Below are positions 41,752 to 50,688 of a stretch of 64,000 bases of DNA, piece after piece. The stretch lies in contig NZ_JAHLPP010000001.1 in assembly GCF_018917965.1 (NCBI RefSeq), forward strand, positions 930,001-994,000. Direction: 5' to 3'. A program made the translations under genes and the position numbers. This DNA is from Pseudoflavonifractor sp. MSJ-37. Its GTDB lineage: Bacteria > Bacillota > Clostridia > Oscillospirales > Oscillospiraceae. The first letter of the stretch is position 1, and each line of letters opens with the position of its first letter. A model generated the notes under the pieces. The model was not told the DNA's origin. It saw only the letters and a program-made list of their open reading frames with translations, and did not search any database.

Positions 41752-43107
41752 ATGGCATTCGAAGGACTGACCGAAAAGCTGTCTGCTGCGTTCAAAAAGC
41801 TGCGCGGCAAGGGCCGGCTCACTGAGGCCGACGTGAAGGAGGCCATGCGGGAGATCCGAGTGGCGCTTCTGGAGGCCGACGTCAACTTCAAGATCGTCAA
41901 GCAGTTCGTGGCCACTGTCACGGAACGCGCCGTTGGTTCTGATGTGCTGGAGAGCCTGACCCCCGCCCAGATGATCGTCAAGATCGTCAACGAAGAGCTC
42001 ACCGCGCTCATGGGCAGTGAGGCCGCTAAACTCAACCTCTCCCCTAAACCTCCCACCGTGGTCATGCTGGTGGGCCTCAATGGCGCGGGCAAGACTACGA
42101 ACGGCGCCAAGCTGGCTGGCTTCGTCAAGAAACAGAATGGTAAGCGCCCCCTGCTGGTGGCCTGCGACACCTTCCGTCCAGCCGCCATCACCCAGTTGGA
42201 GGTAGTCGGCTCACAGGTGGACGTGCCCGTTTTCCAGATGGGCCAGATTGACCCGATCGACATCGCCAAGGCGGGCATCGAGCACGCCCGCAAGCACGGC
42301 AACGACATCGTCTTCATCGATACCGCCGGCCGGCTCCATGTGGATGAAGAACTCATGGACCAGCTCAAGGAGATGAAGGCCGCCATCCAGCCCGATGAGA
42401 TCCTGCTCATCGTGGACGCCATGATCGGTCAGGATGCGGTCAATGCCGCCAAAGCTTTCGACGAGGCGCTGGACATCACCGGCGTGATGCTCACCAAGCT
42501 GGACGGCGACGCCCGGGGCGGTGCGGCCCTCTCCATCAAGGCGGTCACCGGCAAGCCCATCAAGTTCGTGGGCGTGGGTGAGAAGCTCGACCAGATCGAA
42601 GTGTTCCACCCGGATCGGATGGCTTCCCGTATCCTGGGCATGGGCGATATGCTCTCCCTCATCGAGAAGGCCCAGCAGAACTTCGATATGCAGAAGGCCG
42701 CTGAGCTGGAGCAGAAGCTCCGCAAAAACAAGTTCACATTGGCTGATTTTTACGATCAGCTCTCCCAGTTGAAGAACATGGGGTCCATGACCGATATCCT
42801 CGGGATGCTCCCCGGTGTGAACACTAAGGCATTAGAGGGCGCCGCTGTGGACGAAAAGGCGCTGGCCCGGACCGAGGCCATCATCCTCTCCATGACTCCC
42901 GCGGAACGGGAGGACCCCTCCCTGCTGAACAACAGCCGGAAGAAGCGCATCGCCGCTGGCTCCGGCACTCAGGTGGTGGACATCAATCGGCTGCTCAAGC
43001 AGTTCGATATGATGCAGCAGATGACCAAGCAGTTCTCCGGCGGTCGTATGAAGCGCCGGGCCGGACTGTTCGGCAAGATGAAGGGCGGCATGAAGTTCCC
43101 CTTCTGA
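41752..43107 (+). CDS. ffh: Signal recognition particle protein Ffh
   Basis: GTPase that binds signal sequences and SRP RNA to target proteins to the membrane. The 451-residue protein has the N domain, the G domain with GLNGAGKTTNGAKLA (about residue 106), DTAGRLHVDEELM and TKLDGDARGGAAL, and the Met-rich M domain ending in FDMMQQMTKQFSGGRMKRR. Length normal. The SRP RNA gene is not in this window. Confidence 0.97.
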   Translation: MAFEGLTEKLSAAFKKLRGKGRLTEADVKEAMREIRVALLEADVNFKIVKQFVATVTERAVGSDVLESLTPAQMIVKIVNEELTALMGSEAAKLNLSPKPPTVVMLVGLNGAGKTTNGAKLAGFVKKQNGKRPLLVACDTFRPAAITQLEVVGSQVDVPVFQMGQIDPIDIAKAGIEHARKHGNDIVFIDTAGRLHVDEELMDQLKEMKAAIQPDEILLIVDAMIGQDAVNAAKAFDEALDITGVMLTKLDGDARGGAALSIKAVTGKPIKFVGVGEKLDQIEVFHPDRMASRILGMGDMLSLIEKAQQNFDMQKAAELEQKLRKNKFTLADFYDQLSQLKNMGSMTDILGMLPGVNTKALEGAAVDEKALARTEAIILSMTPAEREDPSLLNNSRKKRIAAGSGTQVVDINRLLKQFDMMQQMTKQFSGGRMKRRAGLFGKMKGGMKFPF

Positions 43108-43172
43108 CAACGTTTGGTACGCGCGTATGCGCTGACCATAGAGAGATAAAATAATTTGGAGGTGAATCTACC

Positions 43173-43412
43173 ATGGTCAAAATCCGTCTGCGTCGTATGG
43201 GTGCCAAGAAGGCTCCCTTCTACCGCATCGTGGTCGCCGACTCCCGCTATCCCCGTGATGGCCGTTTCATCGAGGAGATCGGCACTTACAACCCTCTGAC
43301 CGCTCCCGCCGAGCTGAAGGTGGACGCCGAGCGCGCTCAGGCTTGGATCAAGACTGGCGCTCAGCCCACTGAGACCGTCAAGGCCCTGCTGAAAAAAGCC
43401 GGCGCCCTTTAA
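43173..43412 (+). CDS. rpsP: 30S ribosomal protein S16
   Basis: Small-subunit assembly protein of 79 residues beginning [41 protein letters not shown] in pieces typical of bS16. TTGGAGGTGA precedes the ATG. The ffh-rpsP-khpA-rimM-trmD order is conserved across Firmicutes. Confidence 0.98.
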   Translation: MVKIRLRRMGAKKAPFYRIVVADSRYPRDGRFIEEIGTYNPLTAPAELKVDAERAQAWIKTGAQPTETVKALLKKAGAL

Positions 43413-43429
43413 TGGAGGTCTTTGACCGC

Positions 43430-43660
43430 ATGAAGGAACTGCTCACTTACATCGCCCAGAACCTCGTGGATCACCCCGACGCGGTGTCGGTCTCCGAGCG
43501 TGAGGGCGATGGAGAGACCGTCCTGGAGCTCCGGGTAGCCCCCGATGACATGGGCAAGGTGATCGGCCGTCAGGGCCGCATCGCCAAAGAGATCCGGGCG
43601 CTCATGCGCTCGGTGGCCCAGCGTCAGGGCGGCAAGGTCTCGGTCGAGATCATCGACTGA
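43430..43660 (+). CDS. khpA: KH-domain RNA-binding protein KhpA
   Basis: RNA-binding protein of 76 residues with a single KH domain; its GxxG loop is IGRQGRIAKEIRALMRS. In Firmicutes KhpA pairs with KhpB (Jag/EloR) and affects cell elongation and RNA. I chose the ATG at MKELLTYIAQN, 11 bases after a GGAGG site; an earlier ATG that overlaps the rpsP stop codon lies on that very site. Confidence 0.93.
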   Translation: MKELLTYIAQNLVDHPDAVSVSEREGDGETVLELRVAPDDMGKVIGRQGRIAKEIRALMRSVAQRQGGKVSVEIID

Positions 43661-43665
43661 CAAAA

Positions 43666-43693
43666 ACGGCGGGGTCTCCCCCGCTGTTTTTTT
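43666..43693 (+). terminator. Terminator between khpA and rimM
   Basis: A 9-bp stem (43666-43674 with 43679-43687, one G-U pair), 4-base loop and a seven-T tract. No obvious promoter follows before rimM, so it probably acts as a partial attenuator inside the operon. Confidence 0.88.
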
Positions 43694-43723
43694 GTATCTA
43701 GAAATGAGAGAGGAGCTGTCTCC

Positions 43724-44221
43724 ATGAAAAGCCGATTCCTCGAAGCCGGACAGATCGTGAACACCCACGGCATCCAGGGGGAGGTCAAGATCGTCCCCTG
43801 GGGCGACTCCCCTGAGTTCCTCTGCGGCTTCGATACCTTTTATATCGACGGTGCGCCTGTGAAGGTCCGGGCCGCCCGGGCCCATAAGGGCAATGTCCTG
43901 GCCCGTCTGGAGGGCGTGGACGACGTGAACGCCGCCATGCGTCTGCGGAACAAGGTCGTCCAGATCGACCGCACCGGCGTGATCCTCCCGGAGGGCCGCC
44001 ATTTCATCGCAGACCTCATCGGCCTGACCGCCATCGACGATGATACCGGAGCCGAGTTGGGCGTCGTCGCGGATGTGCTCACTCTTCCCACCCACGAGGT
44101 CTATGTGGTGGAGGGCCAGGGCAAGACCTATATGGTCCCTGCGGTGGACGCCTTCCTGCGGGGCACCGATGTGGACGCCGGATGGGTCCGGCTCCACCTC
44201 ATCGAAGGGATGGATGTCTGA
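43724..44221 (+). CDS. rimM: Ribosome maturation factor RimM
   Basis: Binds S19 and assists maturation of the 30S head. The 165-residue protein has the N-terminal RimM domain (LEAGQIVNTHGIQGEVKIVPWGDSPE) and the C-terminal PRC barrel (DLIGLTAIDDDTGAELGVVADVL, VYVVEGQGKTYMVPAVDAFL). AGAGGAG precedes the ATG. Its stop codon overlaps the trmD start by one base. Confidence 0.96.
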   Translation: MKSRFLEAGQIVNTHGIQGEVKIVPWGDSPEFLCGFDTFYIDGAPVKVRAARAHKGNVLARLEGVDDVNAAMRLRNKVVQIDRTGVILPEGRHFIADLIGLTAIDDDTGAELGVVADVLTLPTHEVYVVEGQGKTYMVPAVDAFLRGTDVDAGWVRLHLIEGMDV

Positions 44222-44979
44222 TGTACCATATCGATATCCTCACCCTCTTCGACGAGACGGTGGGCGACATGATGAACGAGTCTATCCTGGGCCGGGCCCA
44301 GGAGCGGGACATCCTCCGCATCGAGGCCCATCAGATCCGGGACTACACGGTGGACAAGCAGAAACAGGTCGACAACTACCCCTATGGCGGGGGCCGGGGC
44401 GCGGTCATGCAGGCCGACCCCCTCTACCGCTGTTGGGAACACGCCAAGGGCTTGGGCGGGGAACGTCTGCGGACGATCTATCTCTCTCCCTGCGGCAAGA
44501 CCTTCACCGAGGCCGACGCCCGCCGGCTCCGAGACGAGTATGACCACCTGATCCTGGTCTGCGGCCACTATGAGGGCATCGATGAGCGATTCATCGAGGA
44601 GTGTGTGGACGAGGAGATCAGTCTGGGCGACTTCGTCCTCACCGGCGGTGAACTGCCCGCCATGTGCGTGGCCGATGCGGTGGCCCGTCTGGTCCCCGGC
44701 GTCCTGGCCGACCCGGAGTGCTTCGAGGATGAGAGCCATTGGAACGGGATGCTGGAGTATCCTCAGTACTCCCGTCCGGAGGAGTGGCACGGACGGAAGG
44801 TCCCCTCCATCCTCCTCTCGGGACACCACGCCAACATCGCCAAGTGGCGGCGCAAGCAGTCCATCCGGCGCACCCGGGACCGCCGTCCCGATCTCTATGC
44901 CCGATTGGACCTCAGCTCGAAGGCCGACCAGAAGCTGCTCCGGGAAATCGACGAGGAGGACCGGGAGCAAACGCCCTGA
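44221..44979 (+). CDS. trmD: tRNA (guanine-N1-)-methyltransferase TrmD
   Basis: Methylates G37 of tRNAs with SAM. SPOUT-class enzyme of 252 residues beginning MYHIDILTLF, with YPYGGGRGAVMQADPLY, the trefoil-knot stretch LVCGHYEGIDERFIEECVDEEISLGDFVLTGGELPA and the C-terminal HWNGMLEYPQYSRPEEW domain. Start at the ATG overlapping the rimM stop (TGATG). Followed by a terminator. Confidence 0.97.
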   Translation: MYHIDILTLFDETVGDMMNESILGRAQERDILRIEAHQIRDYTVDKQKQVDNYPYGGGRGAVMQADPLYRCWEHAKGLGGERLRTIYLSPCGKTFTEADARRLRDEYDHLILVCGHYEGIDERFIEECVDEEISLGDFVLTGGELPAMCVADAVARLVPGVLADPECFEDESHWNGMLEYPQYSRPEEWHGRKVPSILLSGHHANIAKWRRKQSIRRTRDRRPDLYARLDLSSKADQKLLREIDEEDREQTP

Positions 44980-44990
44980 ACCAGCACTCT

Positions 44991-45037
44991 GCGCAGTCGT
45001 CAGGTCCGGTCCGCCGGTCCCGGTGGCTGCGCTTTTT
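44991..45037 (+). terminator. Probable terminator after trmD
   Basis: GCGCAG (44991-44996) pairs with CTGCGC (45027-45032) around a GC-rich inner hairpin, followed by TTTTT. Confidence 0.65.
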
Positions 45038-45058
45038 CGTGCCGCCCGATCTTGCTGT

Positions 45059-45087
45059 TTGACGCTGGGAGATACAGGTGATATAAT
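45059..45087 (+). promoter_or_regulatory. Sigma-A promoter of the methyltransferase-ECF-truA unit
   Basis: TTGACG, 17 bases, TATAAT, about 70 bases before the methyltransferase gene. Confidence 0.75.
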
Positions 45088-45158
45088 GGTGCGAAACACA
45101 CTTCTGCGACCGGTATATACCGATATACTTTATATGTGATAGATGGAGCGAACTGACT

Positions 45159-46025
45159 ATGTGGATCTCAGACGGCTGGAACGACTATGAACTCATCGAC
45201 TGCGGCCGGGGCGAGAAGCTGGAACGCTGGGGGAAGCATCTCCTGGTCCGGCCCGACCCCCAGGCCATCTGGGACACGCCCCGGCGCCACCCCGGATGGA
45301 AGCGGCATGACGCCCGCTATGCCCGGTCCTCCACCGGCGGCGGTGCCTGGGAGAAAAAAGAACTCCCCGAGCGCTGGACGGTGGACTATCGGGGCCTGAC
45401 CTTCAACATCAAGCCCATGAATTTCAAGCACACCGGTCTCTTCCCGGAGCAGGCCGCCAACTGGGACTGGGCCCAAGAGCAGATCCGCTCCGCCGGCCGG
45501 CCCATCAACGTGCTCAACCTCTTCGCCTATACCGGCGGAGCTACCGTGGCCTGTGCCGCCGCCGGGGCCTCGGTCTGCCATGTGGATGCCGCCAAGGGCA
45601 TGGTGAGCTGGGCCCGGGAGAATGCCCGTTCCTCCGGCCTGGAGGACGCCCCCATCCGTTGGATCATCGATGACTGCGGCAAGTTCGTGGAGCGTGAGAT
45701 CCGCCGGGGCCGGAAGTATGATGCCATCATCATGGATCCCCCCTCTTACGGCCGCGGCCCTTCCGGCGAGATCTGGAAGCTGGAGGAAAACCTGTGGCCC
45801 TTCGTGGAGCTGGTGTCCGGCGTACTGTCAGATCACCCCCTCTTCGTCATCATCAACTCTTACACCACTGGTCTGGCCCCCTCGGTGCTGACCTATATCA
45901 TGGAGAGCATCTTCTCCCGCCGCTATGGCGGACATACCGACAGCCAGGAGCTGGGCCTCCCCGTCCGCGAGAGCGGACTGGCCCTCCCCTGCGGCGCGTC
46001 CGGCCGCTGGCTGGCCGACCGCTGA
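45159..46025 (+). CDS. SAM-dependent rRNA methyltransferase (RlmI/COG1092-like)
   Basis: The 288-residue protein has a beta-rich N-terminal part (ELIDCGRGEKLERWGKHLLVRPDPQA) and a Rossmann methyltransferase domain. SAM motif I is NLFAYTGGATVACAAAGASV, motif II is VDAAKGMVSWARENAR, and motif IV is MDPPSYGRGPSGE, as in rRNA large-subunit m5C or related enzymes. It lacks the PUA domain of RlmI. It has its own promoter and is followed 20 bases later by ecfA1. Exact target base unknown. Confidence 0.85.
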   Translation: MWISDGWNDYELIDCGRGEKLERWGKHLLVRPDPQAIWDTPRRHPGWKRHDARYARSSTGGGAWEKKELPERWTVDYRGLTFNIKPMNFKHTGLFPEQAANWDWAQEQIRSAGRPINVLNLFAYTGGATVACAAAGASVCHVDAAKGMVSWARENARSSGLEDAPIRWIIDDCGKFVEREIRRGRKYDAIIMDPPSYGRGPSGEIWKLEENLWPFVELVSGVLSDHPLFVIINSYTTGLAPSVLTYIMESIFSRRYGGHTDSQELGLPVRESGLALPCGASGRWLADR

Positions 46026-46045
46026 ATGCGCACGGAGGACAGAAC

Positions 46046-46900
46046 ATGAACGATAGCATCATCCGCACCCAAGATCTCCGCTTCGCCTATCCCGACACAG
46101 AAGCTGGCGGTCCTTCCGTCCTCAACGGGGTCAATCTGGACATCGAAGAGGGCTCCTTCGTGGCCGTGCTCGGCCATAATGGCTCCGGCAAGTCCACCCT
46201 GGCCAAGCATATGAACGCCATCCTCCTCCCCTCCGGCGGCGCGGTCTACGTCTCCGGCATGGACACCCGGGACGAGTCCAAGCTGCTGGATATCCGGCGG
46301 ACTGTGGGCATGGTGTTCCAAAACCCGGACAACCAGATCGTGGCCAACGTCGTGGAAGAGGACGTGGCCTTTGCCCCGGAGAATCTGGGCGTCCCCTCTG
46401 AGGAGATCCGCCGCCGGGTAGACGAGGCTTTGAAGGCCGTTGGGATGTACGAGTTCCGCACCCATGCCCCCCACCTCCTCTCCGGCGGACAGAAACAGCG
46501 GGTGGCCATCGCCGGCGTCATCGCCATGGCCCCCCGGTGCATCGTACTGGACGAGCCCACCGCCATGCTGGACCCGGTGGGCCGCCGGGAGGTATTGGAC
46601 ACCATCCGGGAGCTCAACCGTACCTCCGGTGTCACAGTAGTGCTGATCACCCACCATATGGACGAAGCCGCTCAGGCTGACCGTCTGGTGGTCATGTCCA
46701 AGGGCAAAGTGGTGGCGGACGGCGCTCCCCGTGAGGTCTTTCAGCGGGTCGAGGAGCTCAAGTCCTACGGCCTCACCGTCCCTGAGACCACGGAGCTCCT
46801 GTGGGAGCTCCGGCAGGAGGACGGCCTGGACGTACCTCTGGACGCCCTCAGTGATGAGGAGTGTGCCCAGGTCCTGTACGATCTGCTCACAGCAGTCTGA
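46046..46900 (+). CDS. ecfA1: Energy-coupling factor ATPase EcfA1
   Basis: ABC ATPase of ECF vitamin transporters. The 284-residue protein has Walker A GHNGSGKSTL, Q-loop NPDNQIV, signature LSGGQKQRVAIAGV, Walker B IVLDEPTAMLD and the switch His in ITHHMDEAAQADR. Start at MNDSIIR because CGGAGG lies upstream. Forms the motor with EcfA2 and EcfT, encoded immediately downstream. The module can serve several S components, for example RibU encoded 10 kb away. Confidence 0.96.
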   Translation: MNDSIIRTQDLRFAYPDTEAGGPSVLNGVNLDIEEGSFVAVLGHNGSGKSTLAKHMNAILLPSGGAVYVSGMDTRDESKLLDIRRTVGMVFQNPDNQIVANVVEEDVAFAPENLGVPSEEIRRRVDEALKAVGMYEFRTHAPHLLSGGQKQRVAIAGVIAMAPRCIVLDEPTAMLDPVGRREVLDTIRELNRTSGVTVVLITHHMDEAAQADRLVVMSKGKVVADGAPREVFQRVEELKSYGLTVPETTELLWELRQEDGLDVPLDALSDEECAQVLYDLLTAV

Positions 46901-46990
46901 GCTCTCCGCTCCCCCTCTCATCGGGCGTCATCCTCCCTCTTTCCGAGCGCTGTGAGGAGATGCACCACTCTCGTAAAGGAATGAAGTCAC

Positions 46991-47857
46991 GTGGAACCCA
47001 TCCTTCAGACACAAAAGCTGTCCCACGTCTACTCTGCCGGCACGCCCTTCCAGCGGGCGGCGCTCACCGATGTGGATCTGGACATCTACCCCGGAGAATA
47101 TCTGGGCATCATCGGACACACCGGCTCCGGCAAATCCACCCTGATCCAGCACTTGAACGGGCTCCTGAAGCCCACGGAGGGCAAGGTCCTCTTCCGGGGG
47201 CAGGACATCTGGGAGAGCAAGGAGCGCACCCGCCAGACCCGCTTCCATGTAGGTCTGGTGTTCCAGTACCCTGAGTACCAGCTCTTCGAGGAGACCATCT
47301 ATAAGGACATCTCCTTCGGTCCCAGGAACATGGGGCTGGATGAGGCCGAGATCGACCGCCGGGTCCGGGAAGCCGCCCATTTCGTGGGCCTCCGGGACGA
47401 ACAGCTGGAGCGCTCCCCCTTCGAACTCTCCGGCGGCCAGAAACGCCGGGTGGCCATCGCCGGCGTCATCGCCATGGAGCCGGAGGTCCTGATCCTGGAC
47501 GAGCCCACCGCCGGCCTGGATCCCATCGGCGTGGAACAGATCCTGGGCAATATCCGGGACTATCACGAGGCCCACGGCGCCACCATCATCCTGGTCTCCC
47601 ACTCTATGGAGGAGGTGGCCCGGACCGTGGACCGTCTGGTCGTGGTCAACGACGGCGTCATCCCCTTCCAGGGCGCGCCCCGGGAGGTCTTCCAGCACGG
47701 AGACGAGCTGGAGGCCATGGGCCTTGGCGTCCCCCAGATGACCCGGGTGTTCCACCAGCTCCGGGCCATGGGCGTGGACATCGACGCCTCGGTCTATACC
47801 ATCGAGCAGGCCCGCCGGGCCATACGGGACTATCGGTCCAGGAAGGGGGCGCGCTGA
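46991..47857 (+). CDS. ecfA2: Energy-coupling factor ATPase EcfA2
   Basis: Second ABC ATPase of the ECF module, 288 residues. Walker A GHTGSGKSTL, Q-loop YPEYQLF, signature LSGGQKRRVAIAGV, Walker B LILDEPTAGLD and switch His in SHSMEEVARTVD are intact. The start is GTG, preceded by AAAGGA. It is one base from ecfT. Confidence 0.96.
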   Translation: MEPILQTQKLSHVYSAGTPFQRAALTDVDLDIYPGEYLGIIGHTGSGKSTLIQHLNGLLKPTEGKVLFRGQDIWESKERTRQTRFHVGLVFQYPEYQLFEETIYKDISFGPRNMGLDEAEIDRRVREAAHFVGLRDEQLERSPFELSGGQKRRVAIAGVIAMEPEVLILDEPTAGLDPIGVEQILGNIRDYHEAHGATIILVSHSMEEVARTVDRLVVVNDGVIPFQGAPREVFQHGDELEAMGLGVPQMTRVFHQLRAMGVDIDASVYTIEQARRAIRDYRSRKGAR

Positions 47858-47858
47858 T

Positions 47859-48665
47859 ATGGCTCTGAAAGACATCACGCTGGGGCAGTACTTCCCCGGC
47901 CACAGCGTCCTCCACCGGATGGACCCCCGCACCAAGCTCCTGCTCACGGTGCTTTATATCGCCGCCCTGTTCCTGTGCAAAAACGTCATCTCCTATGGTC
48001 TGGCGCTGATCGTGCTGGCGGCGGCGGTGGCGGTCTCCAAGGTGGGACTCAAGTCCATCGTCCGGGGCATGAAGCCGGTGGTGGTCATCATCCTGCTCAC
48101 CGCCGTGCTCAACCTGTTCTATACGCCCGGCCATGAGATCTGGCGGTTCGGCTTCCTGAAGATCACCACCGAGGGCCTCTGGTCCGCCGCTTTCATGGTC
48201 CTGCGGATCCTGATGCTGATCACCTGCACCTTCCTGCTGACCTATACCACTTCCCCCATCCTGCTCACCGACGGGCTGGAAAATCTGCTTGGGCCGCTCA
48301 AGAAGCTCCGCGTCCCCGTCCATGAGCTGGCCATGATGATGTCCATCGCCCTCCGCTTCATCCCCACGCTGATTGAGGAGACCGACAAGATCATGTCTGC
48401 TCAGCGGGCCAGGGGCGCCGATTTCGACACCGGCGGACTGGTCCAGAAGGCCAAGGCCCTGGTCCCCCTGCTGGTCCCTCTCTTCATCTCCGCCTTCCGC
48501 CGGGCCGATGAGCTGGCGGTGGCCATGGAGTGCCGCTGCTACCACGGCGGCGAAGGCCGCACTCGCCTGCGCCAGCTCCGGTATCAGTCCATCGACTATG
48601 CCGGGTTCCTGCTGGGCGTCCTTTTGGTGGCGGCGGTGGCGGTCCTGCGTCATTTTGGGCTGTGA
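47859..48665 (+). CDS. ecfT: Energy-coupling factor membrane protein EcfT
   Basis: Scaffold membrane protein linking the ATPases to S components. The 268-residue protein has about five hydrophobic segments and the coupling motif AQRARGADFDTGG with Ala-Arg-Gly, plus the second one near MECRCYHGGEGRTRL. GQYFPGHSVLHRMDPRTKLLL is the typical N-terminus. No S-component gene lies in this cluster. Confidence 0.95.
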   Translation: MALKDITLGQYFPGHSVLHRMDPRTKLLLTVLYIAALFLCKNVISYGLALIVLAAAVAVSKVGLKSIVRGMKPVVVIILLTAVLNLFYTPGHEIWRFGFLKITTEGLWSAAFMVLRILMLITCTFLLTYTTSPILLTDGLENLLGPLKKLRVPVHELAMMMSIALRFIPTLIEETDKIMSAQRARGADFDTGGLVQKAKALVPLLVPLFISAFRRADELAVAMECRCYHGGEGRTRLRQLRYQSIDYAGFLLGVLLVAAVAVLRHFGL

Positions 48666-48704
48666 GCCCATCCATTTCGCTCAAGATCGGATGTTGACAC
48701 GACT

Positions 48705-49478
48705 ATGAGGAATATCGCACTGAAATTGATGTACGTGGGCACGGCCTACCACGGCTGGCAGGTCCAAAAAACGGTGGCTACTGTGGCCGAGACGCTGGAA
48801 AAGGCCCTGTCCACGGTGGTCTGCCACCCGGTGAAGTGTACCGGGGCCGGCCGGACCGACGCTGGCGTCCATGCCAAGACCTATATCGCCAATTTCCGCA
48901 CGACCTCTGCCATCCCCTGTGATCGGATCCCTCTGGCGGTGAACACCCGGCTTCCGGAGGATATCGTAGTAGTGGAGGCCGTGGACGTGCCGGAGGAGTT
49001 CAACGCCATCGGCTCCTGTATCAAGAAGGAGTATACCTATCGGATCTACAATTCCCGGATCCGCAACGCCTTCTTCGTGGACCGGGCCTGGTTCTATCCA
49101 AAGCCGCTGGATGAGGCGGTCATGCAGGCGGCGGCCAGCCAGTTCGTGGGCACCCACGACTTCGCCGCCGTCCAGTCCGTCGGTACGGTAGTCCAGTCCA
49201 CCGTGCGCACCATCTACTACTTCGATATCAGCCGGAGCGGCGACCTGATCACTTGCCGGGTCTGCGCCAACGGGTTCCTGTATAACATGGTACGGGCTAT
49301 GGTGGGCACCTGCGTCTATGCTTCCGAGGGGAAGCTCGCACCGGAGGACATCCCCCGTCTGCTGGAGGCCCGGTGCCGGACCGCCGCCGGGCCGACCGTG
49401 CCTCCCGGCGGGCTCTATATGACCCGTCTCTGGTACAGTGAGGACACCCTGGGGGAGGTCGTCCCCCAACAGGAGTGA
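48705..49478 (+). CDS. truA: tRNA pseudouridine synthase A
   Basis: Isomerises uridines 38-40 of the tRNA anticodon stem. The 257-residue protein has the catalytic Asp in GAGRTDAGVHA (about residues 46-56), the YGTAYHGWQ-like N-terminus (MYVGTAYHGWQVQK) and the C-terminal FLYNMVRAMVGTCV. In Firmicutes it usually follows ecfT, as here. No clear ribosome binding site is seen, so coupling to upstream genes is likely. Confidence 0.96.
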   Translation: MRNIALKLMYVGTAYHGWQVQKTVATVAETLEKALSTVVCHPVKCTGAGRTDAGVHAKTYIANFRTTSAIPCDRIPLAVNTRLPEDIVVVEAVDVPEEFNAIGSCIKKEYTYRIYNSRIRNAFFVDRAWFYPKPLDEAVMQAAASQFVGTHDFAAVQSVGTVVQSTVRTIYYFDISRSGDLITCRVCANGFLYNMVRAMVGTCVYASEGKLAPEDIPRLLEARCRTAAGPTVPPGGLYMTRLWYSEDTLGEVVPQQE

Positions 49479-49483
49479 CCGGC

Positions 49484-50674
49484 ATGGAAGTTTTGGAATC
49501 GAAAAAGAAAGCGCCGCCTCAGAAGGGTCCCGGTCCTCTGAGGCGGGCTCTGGCCTTCCTCGTGACCCTGGCGCTGGTGATCGGCGCGGTGGCCCTGGTG
49601 GCGAATCGGGACAAGCTGGATCTGGACATCCTGCGGCGCTGGTCCTCCTACCGCTCTCTGAGCCGCTCCGACAGCGGACAGACCGAGTCCTTCTCCTATG
49701 ACGGTGGGAACTCCAGCAGCTTCGCGGCTCTGGACGGCGGGCTCCTGGTCTGCTCCACCACCTCGATCCGGCTCTACTCCGGGAACGGCACTCTCTCCAC
49801 CGACCGGACCGTCTCCATGGAGCATCCCGTCCTCGACAGCGCGGCCCACGCCGCTGTGGCCTACGACGCCGGAGGACGGGATCTCTTCGTCTATTCCGGC
49901 AAGGAAGAGGTGTTTTCCCTTTCTTTGAAAGAGGGAGACTCTCTCCTCTCCGCCCGGCTCAACGACAGCGGGAGCCTGGTCGTCACCGCTCAGGAGAGCG
50001 GCTACAAAGGCACCGTCACCGTCTATGACAGCAGTTATCAGGCTGTCATGCGGATCAAGCTCTCCAGCCGGTTCGTCAGCGACGCAGTCCTCTCCCCTGA
50101 CGGGAAATCCGTGGCCCTGCTGACCTTGGGCCTGGATGGGAGCACCTTCAGCAGCCGGGTGGAGCTCTACCGCCTCTCCCGCACCGCAGAGGATGTGGAG
50201 CCCGACCGCATCTGTGTCCTGGGCAACAGCGTATCTCTGGACCTGCGCTGGGACAGCGACGGCATCTGGGTCCTGGGAGACGCCGCCCTCTTCATCGTGG
50301 GGACCGATGGAGCGCTGAAGGGCACCTACGATCATGCCGGCCGTTATCTCAAGGGCTATTCCCTGGGTGGGGACGGCTGTGCCGTCCTGCTCCTGGGCAA
50401 ATACCGGGCGGGGAGCACCGCCGACCTGACGGTGGTGGACAGCACCGGCGCGGCTTCCGCTGTCCAGACGCTCGATGAGCAGGTCTTCTCCCTCTCTGCC
50501 GCCGGGAAGTACATCGCTGTCCTCTCCGGCGGACAGCTCGACATCTATGATCCCAGTCTGGAGCTCTACCGCACTCTGGACACCACGCAGGGCGCCCGGC
50601 GGGTCATCCAGCAGTCTGACGGGAGCACGATGCTCATGAACGCCGATACGGCGCATCTCTATGTCCCCAACTGA
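49484..50674 (+). CDS. DUF5711 family membrane-anchored beta-propeller-like protein
   Basis: The 396-residue protein has a short basic N-terminus, one membrane segment (about residues 22-43, LAFLVTLALVIGAVALVAN) and a large extracytoplasmic domain with repeating beta-strand blocks (SSFAALDGGLLVCSTTSIRLYSGNG, AVLSPDGKSVALLTLG, SLGGDGCAVLLLGKYRAGSTADLTVVDSTG), consistent with the DUF5711 propeller fold of clostridia. The ATG is 8 bases after CAGGAG; a GTG three codons earlier touches that site. Function unknown. It is followed 14 bases later by a CvpA-family gene. Confidence 0.82.
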   Translation: MEVLESKKKAPPQKGPGPLRRALAFLVTLALVIGAVALVANRDKLDLDILRRWSSYRSLSRSDSGQTESFSYDGGNSSSFAALDGGLLVCSTTSIRLYSGNGTLSTDRTVSMEHPVLDSAAHAAVAYDAGGRDLFVYSGKEEVFSLSLKEGDSLLSARLNDSGSLVVTAQESGYKGTVTVYDSSYQAVMRIKLSSRFVSDAVLSPDGKSVALLTLGLDGSTFSSRVELYRLSRTAEDVEPDRICVLGNSVSLDLRWDSDGIWVLGDAALFIVGTDGALKGTYDHAGRYLKGYSLGGDGCAVLLLGKYRAGSTADLTVVDSTGAASAVQTLDEQVFSLSAAGKYIAVLSGGQLDIYDPSLELYRTLDTTQGARRVIQQSDGSTMLMNADTAHLYVPN

Positions 50675-50688
50675 GGAGGTCTTTCTCA